From the NCBI RefSeq assembly GCF_002236805.1, contig NZ_NIQA01000012.1, positions 1 through 36,751 of the forward strand: a stretch of DNA of 36,751 bases, written 5' to 3'. The notes below the pieces were generated by a model. It had not been told where the DNA came from and ran no database searches. It saw nothing but the letters and a program-made list of their open reading frames with translations. Shown here piece after piece: positions 17,094-26,086 of the stretch. The translations under genes and the position numbers were made by a program. This stretch comes from Pusillimonas sp. T2 (GTDB taxonomy: Bacteria > Pseudomonadota > Gammaproteobacteria > Burkholderiales > Burkholderiaceae_B). The first letter of the stretch is position 1; the number at the start of each line of letters is the position of its first letter.

Positions 17094-19238
17094 CTAGAAC
17101 CGATGGTCCAACGTCAGCTCGAAGCGTCGCCCCGGGCCATACAGCCATTGCATGGTGTTGTAGTAAGCCGTGGTGAAGTAAGCCTTATCAAATACGTTGT
17201 AGCCGCGCGCGGTAATAGACGTATCTGTCCCGACATCCCAGCGTATGGCCAAATCGGTTGTGGTGTACGACGGCAGGGTCAATGTATTTGCGTTGTCGGC
17301 ATAGCGCTTTCCTACGTAACGCAGCCCACCCATTGCTGTCCAGTTAGGCAGAAAGTCCCAGCTTACCCATACATTAGCCAGACGCTGTGGCACGTTCGGC
17401 GGCACATTGCCACTGCGGGACACCGCCCTGCCACCCGACGATTCATTAAAATCATCGTACCGTGCCTGAAGTACCGTGGCATTGGCTTGCACGCGCCAGT
17501 GCCGCGCAACGGCCAGCTCAATCGAGGCCTCAACCCCTCTGGAAGAGCGTTCGCCAACCTGCACACTTTGGCTCGGATTGATTGGGTCGCGGGAGATTAA
17601 ATTGTTTTTGCGAATGTGGTAAACCGACAATGTCAGCGCGCCCCGGTCATCCCAAAAATTACTTTTAACCCCGACTTCAACCTGACGCCCTTGGGTCATC
17701 TTGAAGTCTGCATTGGCGGGGCTAAGCATGAGCAAAGCGCCTACCGGATCAGCCGCCTCGGAATACTGTGCATATACGGCGGTGTCGGCGGTCAAATCGT
17801 AGACCGTACCCAGTCGCCAGCCCACGTTGGCGTATCGCTTCGAAAAAGCTTGCTGCCGGGACACCAGATCATCACGACGCAGTTGAGTTTGGTCGTATCG
17901 CACGCCTGCCACCAACGACCACCGATCAGTCACTTCAGTGCGGTTCTCTGCAAACAACGCAACCTGATTCGCCTTGTTGCGATAACGCGGGATGAATGCA
18001 AAATCACTTCGGAAGTAGCCCGGATCGGGATCGTACAAGTCGACAGAACCGGAGCTACCACTATAGGTATTGTTGTCATGCTGAAACCGGCTACGGCTCA
18101 GATCAAATCCTATCGAGAAAGTCGAGGGCATGTGAGCCAAGCGCCACTTGAATGTCGCATCAGTCGCCCAACCGGTTTGGCTCTGGTCGTGAGAAATTTG
18201 CGTGTTGCCGGAACGATCAATCCGTCCGGTTTGCGCGTTGTAATCGTAATACTCGGCATTGCGCCAATCACGCCGGCTTGTCACATGGTAAAGGCGCGAG
18301 CTTACCGTCAAGTCATCATTGGGACGCCAGAAAATAGCTAATTCTGACCACTGATCGCGAAACCGCATGACGCTGTCTTCAACGTTGTAGTTTGTTTTTC
18401 GCAAACCTCGCTGCGGGCTACCGTCAACCAACGGTGTTCCAAAATATTGCATGGGGCGCTGATAACCGTACGCATGGCTTACTCGAAAACTAAGCTCGGG
18501 CGTGGCGTCGAACTGCAAAGCACCCGAAAACGTGGCATCGGAATTATCCCCCCGATCTACCCAACCATCGCTGCGATTGCCGCTCAGATCTACGCGATAA
18601 GACAGCCGATCGGTCAGACTGCCGCCGCTCCCCAGGCCAAGTCGCTGCGTATTGTCGCTGCCCACCGAGGCCTGCAGCTCGTTTTCTACGGGTCCAACCG
18701 TGGGCTTTTTGGGAATAACATTAACCACCCCGCCGATAGCACCCAAGCCATAGATGACAGAAGCCGGCCCGCGCAACGTCTCGATACGGTCAACCGACCA
18801 CGTATCGAACGGAAAGGTAATGCCCACATTACCGTATAGCGCAGTGCCATCGTAAAGGCGCATGACAGATGCGCTATCGCTGAACCCACGAACAGACAGG
18901 GCGCTCAAACCATTACCTGGATGCGGCATGGCACTAAAACCGGTGGACCAGGTAATGGCCTGTGTGATGGACGCATCCCCCCGCTCCTCGATGTCCTCAC
19001 GCGAAATGACGTCAAGACTGGCCGGCGTCTGCCGCAGCGTTAGCCCCAGATTAGAGCCCGTAGACGCGGGTTGCGTCATCGTCGAGCCGCGCTCTCCGGA
19101 AATAGTAATGGGCGCCAGCGTAGGCGTAGCTTGCTGCGCGCCAACGCGATTGGCCAGCAGCAGGAATGAAAATGCAATGAACGCACGAAGCACAGCCAGC
19201 ACGCCCTGAACGTGCTTGGCATTAAATAAATACCGCAT
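17094..19238 (-). CDS. TonB-dependent siderophore receptor
   Basis: I set the start at 19238, giving 714 residues, because AGGAGT lies 6 bases upstream and a signal peptide follows (cleavage about GAQ, residue 34). The plug domain runs from about 60 to 180: LRQTPASLDVISREDI, ALSVRGFSD, VDRIETLRGPASVIYGLGAIGGVVNVIPKKP. The rest is a 22-strand barrel ending in LDHRF. The plug sequence is of the ferric-siderophore group (FpvA/FhuE-like). It imports a chelated metal using TonB energy. The operon partner is the PepSY protein downstream. The ligand cannot be told. The 157 bases upstream form a GC-rich structured leader. Confidence 0.92.
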   Translation of the reverse strand: MRYLFNAKHVQGVLAVLRAFIAFSFLLLANRVGAQQATPTLAPITISGERGSTMTQPASTGSNLGLTLRQTPASLDVISREDIEERGDASITQAITWSTGFSAMPHPGNGLSALSVRGFSDSASVMRLYDGTALYGNVGITFPFDTWSVDRIETLRGPASVIYGLGAIGGVVNVIPKKPTVGPVENELQASVGSDNTQRLGLGSGGSLTDRLSYRVDLSGNRSDGWVDRGDNSDATFSGALQFDATPELSFRVSHAYGYQRPMQYFGTPLVDGSPQRGLRKTNYNVEDSVMRFRDQWSELAIFWRPNDDLTVSSRLYHVTSRRDWRNAEYYDYNAQTGRIDRSGNTQISHDQSQTGWATDATFKWRLAHMPSTFSIGFDLSRSRFQHDNNTYSGSSGSVDLYDPDPGYFRSDFAFIPRYRNKANQVALFAENRTEVTDRWSLVAGVRYDQTQLRRDDLVSRQQAFSKRYANVGWRLGTVYDLTADTAVYAQYSEAADPVGALLMLSPANADFKMTQGRQVEVGVKSNFWDDRGALTLSVYHIRKNNLISRDPINPSQSVQVGERSSRGVEASIELAVARHWRVQANATVLQARYDDFNESSGGRAVSRSGNVPPNVPQRLANVWVSWDFLPNWTAMGGLRYVGKRYADNANTLTLPSYTTTDLAIRWDVGTDTSITARGYNVFDKAYFTTAYYNTMQWLYGPGRRFELTLDHRF

Positions 19239-19256
19239 AGAAATACTCCTGACATC

Positions 19257-19327
19257 TGCTGAGGTTGCGTGCACGCGCAAGCGCGCCGCCCGGCGCAAGC
19301 GCACCGGCTGGAAGCAACGACTCAGCA
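19257..19327 (-). promoter_or_regulatory. Structured leader upstream of the TonB receptor gene
   Basis: On the minus strand, arms 19314-19327 and 19257-19268 pair over 12 bases with a two-base bulge, enclosing a very GC-rich segment with further small GCGC stems. The closing arm ends only 6 bases before the ribosome site, so folding could affect translation. It matches no riboswitch I recognise. Confidence 0.3.
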
Positions 19328-19395
19328 AAATGAAATGACTAAGGTGTGTCGTGACCAAGACTGGACCACGACATCAAGCTACCTATAGTGAGATG

Positions 19396-19788
19396 TCAGG
19401 AGATAACGGGGGGTGCTCGCGCTCTGGCAGGACTCCAGAGAAAAGCCAGTGGCGCAGGGGCATCGTCGACAACCCAATGCGCGCAAGTTTGGGCGACGGG
19501 CTGCCATGAAGATGGCGCTGCAGTATCAGGCGGTGTCGCACTGTAAAAACACAGTAAACAAAACCCGTCTTGTACGCTGGCTGCAACACTGCTGGCGTCG
19601 GACGAGTCGTTCTCAACCTCGACCTCGACAAGCTGGGAACCGCCGGCATGACACAACTGCATCAGAACCGTGCGCGCAGTAGCCCGGTTGCCCGAAGCGC
19701 CCGCCCACACGGGGACCGCCATCGCATTCAGAAACGCGAGCAGCAGCAACCAAGATGTCCAGCGTCGCACTGGCGCGTTCATGCGCAT
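19396..19788 (-). CDS. DUF2946 family small exported protein
   Basis: A 130-residue protein with an N-terminal signal or anchor helix (WTSWLLLLAFLNAMAVPVWA) and the family's cysteine pattern: QLCHAGG in the middle and FCLLCF near residue 80. DUF2946 proteins are small, often cysteine/histidine-bearing and commonly encoded next to TonB receptors and PepSY proteins. A metal-related periplasmic role is likely but unproven. It heads the minus-strand run DUF2946, receptor, PepSY, with 157 bases before the receptor. Confidence 0.7.
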   Translation of the reverse strand: MRMNAPVRRWTSWLLLLAFLNAMAVPVWAGASGNRATARTVLMQLCHAGGSQLVEVEVENDSSDASSVAASVQDGFCLLCFYSATPPDTAAPSSWQPVAQTCAHWVVDDAPAPLAFLWSPARARAPPVIS

Positions 19789-19894
19789 GACAGCTATTTG
19801 TCCCCCTCTTTTTAACGCCGAAATATTAGCATTGAAAAGTGGACGAACTTTTTGCTTATACCGTCCAACAATTCAACGTGTTGATTCGCACAGT

Positions 19895-20705
19895 TTAAGT
19901 CGACAATTGCAGTAAACCCGCGGACTGTCGAGCTGAGAAGCTGTCGGTCGCGTGGCCAGAGAGCTTGAATACGGCCACGGCACCAACCAGTGCCTCGGCT
20001 TGGGTCAGCAAACTTTTTGCTGCTGCAGCCATTTGCTCGACCAACGCAGCATTTTGCTGTGTCGCCTGATCCATCTGTCCTACGGCTTCACCGTTGCAGA
20101 CAACTCTTCCATCGAAGCGGCCGTTTCTTCAAGCGCACTGGCCTGATTCACCGTACGTGCCGAAAGGTCTTGATTACCTTGGGCAATTTCATGACTGGCA
20201 ATCGATACAGCCTGACTGCCTTGACGAACGCTGGCCACAATGTTTTCCAGACTTTGCCGCATGTTTTCCTGCTCGCTGATCAACTGGGCCACTTCATCGC
20301 TGCCTTTAGCCACAAGCGGGTGCGTCATATCGCCGTGGCTCATGTGGTACGCGGCTTTCAATGCGCTTCGAAAGCGCTTGTCAGCTCGGACATTGCGCTT
20401 CCGACCTGATTGCTTGGCTGAACGACAGACTCACGCAAAAACATCAGCAGCGCCCCATCTTGCCCTAGCGGCGCATTACGCACCAACTGGACGATGTCGT
20501 CTGTGGCTTTCTGATCTGCCGCCGATAGGGCCTTGACCCGATCAAACGCTTGGGCACGCGACGCGTCGTCGGTCAACCGGCCCGCCTGATCCATTAACTC
20601 GACGCTGCGCTCTCGGCCTTGCTGCAAACGCGCCAACGCGCCTTCGCGCTCTTTAGCGCTGGCTGCCAAAATGGCGTCGCGCAACGCGTAGGCTACTCCT
20701 TAATC
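19895..20705 (-). pseudogene. Decayed methyl-accepting chemotaxis protein gene
   Basis: Three pieces of one receptor gene survive in order. First (about 20705-20358) is half of a four-helix-bundle sensor, LRDAILA to SELTSAFEAH, then a stop. Second, in another frame (about 20370-20080), is the end of a HAMP domain, GDMTHPLVAKGSDEVAQL, and the first methylation helix up to EELSATVK. Third, in another frame (about 20065-19895), is the C-terminal helix QMDQATQQNAALVEQM ending in AVAVFKL and a TAA at 19895. Missing are both membrane helices, the second half of the sensor, and about 100 or more residues forming the CheA/CheW-binding tip. At least two deletions with frameshifts occurred, so no function remains. 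Confidence 0.85.
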
Positions 20706-20899
20706 AGTGAAAATACATTTAAATAACGCCGGCTTTTTTGAGTGTCTGCCGGGCACAACACTCAAGCGCAGCCGGCGGTACAAATGACACGCAGACAGAA
20801 TCGTGATGCCTACTTACAATCGTCCCGTATCACCGTCAAAATGATCAATGCTTTGCTGAAAGCCGCCCCAGACAATCGACAACAAAGAAACTCATCGCC

Positions 20900-21238
20900 A
20901 TGGAATTTTTCAAGACACTCGGGCTTTTCGCGGCTACTGCTTTAGCCGAAATCATTGGTTGCTACCTGCCCTATCTTTGGCTTAAGCAAGACAAATCAGT
21001 ATGGTTGTTAGTACCTGCCGCCGCCAGCCTGGCTATTTTTGCCTGGTTACTCACCCTGCATCCTGCGGCCGCAGGCCGTGTCTATGCCGCGTATGGCGGC
21101 GTTTACATCAGCGTTGCCATGATTTGGCTGATCGTGGTGGATAAGGTTAAACCGACAAGTACCGATTGGATCGGTGTGGCGGTAAGCTTGCTTGGCATGG
21201 CTATTATTATGTTTGGGCCACGCAGCACGAGCGCGTAA
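20900..21238 (+). CDS. YnfA family (UPF0060) inner-membrane protein
   Basis: A 112-residue protein with four membrane helices covering nearly the whole length. It has the family's N-terminal [17 protein letters not shown] and the central [11 protein letters not shown] (residues 61-71). YnfA proteins resemble small multidrug-resistance transporters, and some have been linked to efflux of cationic compounds. The substrate is not known here. Single gene. A 7-bp stem with a 3-base loop (21244-21260) follows the stop without a T run. Confidence 0.92.
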   Translation: MEFFKTLGLFAATALAEIIGCYLPYLWLKQDKSVWLLVPAAASLAIFAWLLTLHPAAAGRVYAAYGGVYISVAMIWLIVVDKVKPTSTDWIGVAVSLLGMAIIMFGPRSTSA

Positions 21239-21301
21239 AGGGTCTGTCTGAATCAGACAGGTTGACTACAATCGGCCAGGGCAACGACCAAGTCCCTCTT
21301 T

Positions 21302-22483
21302 TCAGGGCAACGAACTACGACGCCGCCAAAATGGCTGGTCTGTCCATCGGGGTTGGGTCTGATAATAAAAATCGCGTTGCGACACGTACTTGTCCCACAG
21401 CTGTTGCTGCTGCAAAACATACTGACCTATATAGTGATTGTCGCGACCCAATGCGCGATCGTTAACCGGGTTGTCAGACAGTGCGTAGTGAATCAGATGC
21501 CCCGCATGACTGCCCGATCTAAGCGCTTTGTCGATGCCTTGAGACGACAACGGGTCGTAAGCCTGGGCGGCATCGCCAACCGCCATCCAGGCATCACCGC
21601 AAAACGACGCCAGCCGCTGGCTGTTGGCCGCAGCACCTCGAATGGTGCCCAATGGGCGATACGCGTGATCGGCCAGCAAAGGCCCAATATGGGCCGAATC
21701 GCCCAAGATTTGCTGGAAGCCCTCGGCGCTGGCCGCCAACCTGGCAAGCGATAAGTCTTTGTCGGTATGAAACACCACCAAGCGGCGCGTTGTGTCGTCT
21801 TGGCCACCTGGCAGGCGGTTGGTGTACCACCAGCCATGCGGCCCGGCCTCGATTCGGGTGTAGCAGTCGTCATCTTGCGCTGACGTTGCGAACCATTGTG
21901 CATAGGCAAACAATTTGTCGTCGGTTTCAAGCGCCGTAATACCCAGCGCCTTGGCCACGGAAGAACGTCGCCCGGTACAGTCGACCAGATACCGTGCCTG
22001 GTGTACTGGCACACCGTAGCTAAATTGCACTTGCCAGTTGGACGTTGAGTCAACGAGCCGGGTGCAAGATTCAAAGCGGGCGCCCGTCAGTAGTGTCACA
22101 CCTTCAGCAACCGCCTTCTGGCGTAAGGCTTCATCAAAGGCCACCCTATCAACGCATAAACCAAAACCCGTTTGGGTAAAGAAGAAGTCGGTGGTTTGCG
22201 CCTGATCGGTCGCCCAAACAGAAACGTTGCCGGCGGTATGAAACACGCCGCACAGCCCCGCTTCGGGCGCATCAATGTCGCCTAAAAAATGCTTAACCAA
22301 GCCCACACATACGGGTGGCAGCGACTCACCCAGTTTAAATTTAGCGCCGCCCTGCTCGTCGACCAATAAAACACGCTGGCCAAACTTGGCCAGCGTTATT
22401 GCGGTGGCAGACCCGGCCGGCCCGCCACCGACAACGATAACGTCCCATACCGTATCGGTGGCTTCTTCAGGCGATGACACCAA
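21302..22483 (-). CDS. lodB: LodB/GoxB-like FAD-dependent protein, maturase of the LodA quinoprotein
   Basis: A 393-residue flavoprotein of the tryptophan-halogenase-like group. The FAD motif is VVGGGPAGSA (17-26), followed by LGESLPP (51-57) and a C-terminal FAD motif GDAAQAYDPLSSQG (303-316). In LodA/LodB pairs the flavoprotein is needed to build the cysteine tryptophylquinone cofactor in its partner. The first codon is TTG at 22483 with GTG next. It begins 4 bases after the lodA stop, with GGGAA overlapping that stop, so the two are coupled. The pairing makes the maturase role much more likely than halogenation. Confidence 0.88.
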   Translation of the reverse strand: MVSSPEEATDTVWDVIVVGGGPAGSATAITLAKFGQRVLLVDEQGGAKFKLGESLPPVCVGLVKHFLGDIDAPEAGLCGVFHTAGNVSVWATDQAQTTDFFFTQTGFGLCVDRVAFDEALRQKAVAEGVTLLTGARFESCTRLVDSTSNWQVQFSYGVPVHQARYLVDCTGRRSSVAKALGITALETDDKLFAYAQWFATSAQDDDCYTRIEAGPHGWWYTNRLPGGQDDTTRRLVVFHTDKDLSLARLAASAEGFQQILGDSAHIGPLLADHAYRPLGTIRGAAANSQRLASFCGDAWMAVGDAAQAYDPLSSQGIDKALRSGSHAGHLIHYALSDNPVNDRALGRDNHYIGQYVLQQQQLWDKYVSQRDFYYQTQPRWTDQPFWRRRSSLP

Positions 22484-22487
22484 AAGG

Positions 22488-24488
22488 TCAGTTCCCTTTG
22501 GCGGGCGGACGGTTCAATGACGGATCTCGCTCTTGCTCGACAAACACAACAGACCCGTTATCTTTCAGGAAGTCGCCATCGGCCGTCTTGATAGGCAGCA
22601 CCATGCCCAGCTTTGGCCAGGCATAAGCCATCTGCTCATAGCCATCGGTAGACGACAAGGGCTCGCCATCGGCGTCGTAACCGCGGAACCACTCTTTATA
22701 GGTGCGGGTTTTGGTATTGGCATCGTATTCGAAGACGATGTCGGGACGCTGCGTGGGCCACCAGGCCTCGTTGCACGACCAGAAATCGCCCTGCCACGGA
22801 CTGGACATAAATGCCGAAAGCGAGCCGGGTTCGACGTCTTTTCCAACCCTGAACGCCTCGGCAAAAAACTCACGATAAATAATCAGGTAGGGGAACTCGA
22901 TGCCTGGGTGAAATCCGCCACCAATGGTGGGTTGCAGCGCGGCGCTATCCAGAGCATGTGGCTGATCGTTGAGTGGCAACTTGTCAAACGCGACGGGCTT
23001 TTGCATCTCGCCAACTTCAAAATCCCCTTCGGCCCAATTCTTCAGATGGGCCAATTGCCAGTCCGTCAGACTCAGGAACTGATCGGGCAGGTCGTTACCC
23101 AATTGTTTGTTTTGCAAGGGTTTGCCCCCTGTACCCCACAGTTTGGGCATCAAGGTATCGACTTCGGCGCGTTTAAATTCATCATTCTTCCAGCTGGTCG
23201 GGCGCTGGGGAGGCGGCGGCATCAGCGAGTCGACCAAGCGCCCACGCTGCCCAGGGGCATGACGCATGAGGCGATAAATGGTCTGCCGAATCGGCTTCAT
23301 GTTCTCGGCCGGATTGCTTAGCAAGGCCAAGTAGCCCGGGTTAAGCAAGTTACCGGACTGGGCCGGACCATGCCCTTTATTCTTGGCGTCGGGCAAGACC
23401 CCCGCCGCTTCTGCGCTAACCCAGCCGTAATGCACCGCGTTCGCAAATATCGGATAGATATCCCGATAGAAATTGGTTTTTTTGCCAGCATTGGGATAGG
23501 CCTCTGGGAAGGCTTCGTACACGCGGTCGAGGATGGACACGACGTGGTACATATGGGGCGCATACTTAGGCGGCGCCGTGATGATCCAGGCGCCGGCGTT
23601 GGGGTTGCGAGTGCCGTCGTCTGTTTCTGTCTTGACGTTGTCCCGTGTGCTTAACACCGTGCCGTCGCTGAGCGTTACTGTGGCGTCAATTTCACCGCCA
23701 CAGGTGTCGTCCCACCAGCCTGGCACGTTGAAGTATGCAAACTGATTGGTTAACGGATTTTTACCGTTGTCCGGCCCGTTGGGCGGCTCGACGAACTCGC
23801 TGGGGTTCGACAGCATTACCTTGGGTGTCGTGACGCAGTCCCCTTTTCCGGGGGCAGGCACAAACAACAAACGGCTTTGTGCATCGAGCCGCAATTGACC
23901 TAACTCAATACCTTTGGCCGGCGTGTACGTCACCTCAACTTCTTGCGACGTGTCTTTGGGTGTAAACCCCTCAAACCGCAAGGCCCCTGGCAGCTTGCCC
24001 TTTTCAATACCGGTAAATACATCACCCTTCATGACCACAGGCTCTGTCTGACCAGAGGTAATGGTATGAACGCCTGGATCAATGATCAGTTGCGTGCGCT
24101 CGATGGGCTTCTTGCCGGGTTGAATGGACGGATTGCGTAACTCGTCTGGGTCAAACAAATAAGCGCCCTGAAACGCATAGTTTGCCGCTTTCATGTTTCT
24201 GACATGAACGCGCCAGCGTAAAGACTTGACCAGCTCAGAGTCTGACGTGAGCTCGGCAACAACCTTGCCGTCGGCGTCATAGGCATACACGCGATAGCGC
24301 TGCGCCTGACGTTTAAGCCGTGCCTTGCTGTCGCGATAAGTGCCGCCATCGGGGCCAGGGCCACCACTGCCGCCGGGATCAACGACAACCCCAGGTGCCT
24401 CTGGGCCGATAAAAAATTCATCACTGTTCCCCATACGTGCAAGACCAATACCGGGATGGATGCGAATACTTTTGATTTTTTGGGACAC
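22488..24488 (-). CDS. lodA: LodA/GoxA family CTQ-dependent amino-acid oxidase
   Basis: I prefer the GTG at 24488 (AGGAG 7 bases upstream) to the ATG at 24530, which lacks a ribosome site; relatives begin near SIRIHPGIGLARMGNS. The protein is then 666 residues. Using numbers from the longer frame, family signatures are GGGFHPGIE (537-545), DFWSC (582-586), WWPTQRPD (590-597) and YAWPKLGMV (636-644). The likely cofactor residues are Cys586 and Trp638, inferred from spacing. Enzymes of this family oxidise lysine, glycine or other amino acids, releasing ammonia and hydrogen peroxide; some are secreted antimicrobials. No signal peptide is present although relatives are extracellular or periplasmic. 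Confidence 0.88.
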   Translation of the reverse strand: MSQKIKSIRIHPGIGLARMGNSDEFFIGPEAPGVVVDPGGSGGPGPDGGTYRDSKARLKRQAQRYRVYAYDADGKVVAELTSDSELVKSLRWRVHVRNMKAANYAFQGAYLFDPDELRNPSIQPGKKPIERTQLIIDPGVHTITSGQTEPVVMKGDVFTGIEKGKLPGALRFEGFTPKDTSQEVEVTYTPAKGIELGQLRLDAQSRLLFVPAPGKGDCVTTPKVMLSNPSEFVEPPNGPDNGKNPLTNQFAYFNVPGWWDDTCGGEIDATVTLSDGTVLSTRDNVKTETDDGTRNPNAGAWIITAPPKYAPHMYHVVSILDRVYEAFPEAYPNAGKKTNFYRDIYPIFANAVHYGWVSAEAAGVLPDAKNKGHGPAQSGNLLNPGYLALLSNPAENMKPIRQTIYRLMRHAPGQRGRLVDSLMPPPPQRPTSWKNDEFKRAEVDTLMPKLWGTGGKPLQNKQLGNDLPDQFLSLTDWQLAHLKNWAEGDFEVGEMQKPVAFDKLPLNDQPHALDSAALQPTIGGGFHPGIEFPYLIIYREFFAEAFRVGKDVEPGSLSAFMSSPWQGDFWSCNEAWWPTQRPDIVFEYDANTKTRTYKEWFRGYDADGEPLSSTDGYEQMAYAWPKLGMVLPIKTADGDFLKDNGSVVFVEQERDPSLNRPPAKGN

Positions 24489-24579
24489 GACGCGGCTCCT
24501 TTTGGGGTGCATCTGCTGGGCATCAGGCAAAGCGCGACTTAATCAACGACCGTTGCACGGCCCTAATAGATAGAGGAAA

Positions 24580-24598
24580 GCCAACGCTTAACGCTGGC
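24580..24598 (-). other. Small hairpin between the Tat-protein gene and lodA
   Basis: A 7-bp stem (one wobble) with a 5-base loop is followed on the minus strand by TTTCC. It lies 27 bases after the Tat-protein stop. It is too weak to call a terminator; it could be an attenuator or mRNA-stability element separating the two genes' expression. Confidence 0.3.
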
Positions 24599-24624
24599 CA
24601 AGAGTATGGCAAAGCAAAGTAAGG

Positions 24625-24912
24625 TCAGACCGCGCTTAAAATTTTCCAGTCAACCAGATCAGCCGACGCCACGGTATAGCGGTTGCCATGATGCTCGATT
24701 TCGGCGTAGGTTAAATCACCCGAGCGGCGATGCCCGCGCAATGCAAAGCCGCCACCGAAGCCCGCCTTGATAGATTTTTCGATGTGTACTTTGGTATAGG
24801 TAATCGACGGATTGGATGTGCTACCTAACGCAGCCGCACCAGCCAAACCCGGCACCAACAACACGCACGCACTGGTGCACCCTTTTATAAAGTCTCTACG
24901 CTTAGTGTTCAT
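24625..24912 (-). CDS. Small Tat-exported protein encoded upstream of lodAB
   Basis: A 95-residue protein with a classic twin-arginine signal: KRRDFIKG at residues 4-11, then a hydrophobic core CVLLVPGLAGAAALG. The mature part is about 65 residues (ITYTKVHIEKSIKAGFGGGFALRG...), beta-rich and basic, with no family I recognise. A GGAG site lies 9 bases before the ATG. Being upstream of lodA on the same strand suggests a shared job. One idea is a Tat-targeted chaperone that carries the signal-less oxidase across the membrane, as MelC1 does for tyrosinase in Streptomyces. That is inference. Confidence 0.7.
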   Translation of the reverse strand: MNTKRRDFIKGCTSACVLLVPGLAGAAALGSTSNPSITYTKVHIEKSIKAGFGGGFALRGHRRSGDLTYAEIEHHGNRYTVASADLVDWKILSAV

Positions 24913-25033
24913 GGGCTGCAGCTCCTGGAGTTTGCGTGTATTAGTTTGAATTTATCTAAAGATTACCGTATCTGTGTTTCAAATTAAAGGTTTGATGCTA
25001 ATAAATTAGGATGGCAAAGTTCGCGAAGATTGA

Positions 25034-25711
25034 TCAGCCCAAAATCTTCAGCAATGCCTTGGCAGTGGGCTCGGATGACGCCGGGTTTTGACCGGTAATC
25101 AGCAGGCCATCGCTGACCACGTATGGTTGCCAGTCATCGGCTTTGCTGTAATTGCTGCCGTTCTTTTTCAACATGTCTTCCACCAGAAACGGCACCACTT
25201 TAGTGAGACCGACGGCCTCTTCCTCGGTATTGGTGAAACCGGTGACTGACTTGCCTTGGACCAGCGGTTTGCCGTCGGCCGACTTAACGTGGCGCAGCAC
25301 GCCGGGTGCGTGGCATACGGCAGCCACTGGCTTACCGGCGGCGAACATGGCTTCAATCAGCGCGACCGATGTGGAATCTTCGGCCAGATCCCATAGCGGG
25401 CCGTGACCGCCTGGATAGAATACAGCGTCGAAGTCGGCGGCCGAGACCTCCTTCAGCCTTTGCGTGTTGGCCAGTACGGCCTGAGCTGCCGGGTCATTCT
25501 TGAAGCGCTGAGTGGCGTCGGTCTGCGCCGACGGATCATCGCTCTTCGGATCCAGCGGCGGCTTCCCACCATGGGGCGAAGCCACGGTAATCTGCGCGCC
25601 AGCGTCCTTAAATACATAGTAAGGCGCGGCGAACTCTTCCAGCCAAAACCCCGTCTTCTTGCCGGTATCCCCCAGCTGATCGTGCGAAGTAAGAATCATT
25701 AGCATTTTCAT
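25034..25711 (-). CDS. DJ-1/PfpI superfamily protein (class I glutamine amidotransferase-like)
   Basis: Start placed at 25711 (225 residues), where GAGGACA precedes the ATG and the family's first strand (MKMLMILTSH) begins; the frame extends 53 codons further without similarity. The nucleophile elbow is AVCHAPGVL with Cys133 and His134, and Glu25/Glu26 (GFWLEEFAAPYY) supplies the acidic partner, as in Hsp31-type glyoxalase III enzymes. Likely roles are detoxification of methylglyoxal or protection from oxidative stress. It lies 121 bases upstream of the Tat-protein gene on the same strand. A link to the peroxide-making LodA is possible but unproven. Confidence 0.85.
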   Translation of the reverse strand: MKMLMILTSHDQLGDTGKKTGFWLEEFAAPYYVFKDAGAQITVASPHGGKPPLDPKSDDPSAQTDATQRFKNDPAAQAVLANTQRLKEVSAADFDAVFYPGGHGPLWDLAEDSTSVALIEAMFAAGKPVAAVCHAPGVLRHVKSADGKPLVQGKSVTGFTNTEEEAVGLTKVVPFLVEDMLKKNGSNYSKADDWQPYVVSDGLLITGQNPASSEPTAKALLKILG

Positions 25712-26086
25712 TAATTGTCCTCTTTGAATGGGGGATGGGAATGCGAGGGGCCTTGTCGACGCAGCCTTATTCATTGGCTGCGCCAACCACCAGCTTACTA
25801 AAATTGCTGCCTGAGATGTGAGCGGGAATGTATTTACCCTGCTATCTACCTTTATTTCACGCCTGCCCACATTATGTTCTGCTAGTTAACGAAAGTATTC
25901 AATACCTTTGAATGCACTTTAACTGGGCACTGAGTTTGGATCGGACTGGCGGAAGTTGAGCGTCAAGGCTGTTGCGGCCGTAGTCACACGTTCGATGAAA
26001 AGAGTCGAAATAGCTAAATTTCCGCTCTGAGGTAGCCAAAAATTGAAAATTAAGCTTTTATTGAGTTTGCAACTTTGTTGCTATTT
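25712..26086. other. Intergenic region between the DJ-1 gene and the metF-like gene
   Basis: About 375 bases with no supported gene. It holds a 7-bp hairpin (25760-25782, 9-base loop) in the DJ-1 leader and the second exact copy (26010-26026) of the 17-base sequence found at 1740-1756. The segment 25930-26030 has higher GC than the AT-rich stretch just before metF's end and could be a scar of an inserted element. Confidence 0.5.
26010..26026 (+). repeat. Second copy of the 17-base sequence
   Basis: Identical to 1740-1756. It lies between the DJ-1 gene and the metF-like gene. Confidence 0.5.

Noticed and set aside
17616-18341. A 241-codon plus-strand frame opposite the TonB receptor gene
   Set aside because: Antisense shadow; no domain or ribosome site.
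20738-20765. 8-bp inverted repeat upstream of ynfA as a terminator
   Set aside because: The T run lies before the stem on the plus strand, and A follows it on the minus strand, so neither direction has terminator form.
22533-23321. A 262-codon plus-strand frame opposite lodA
   Set aside because: Antisense shadow of a well-supported gene.
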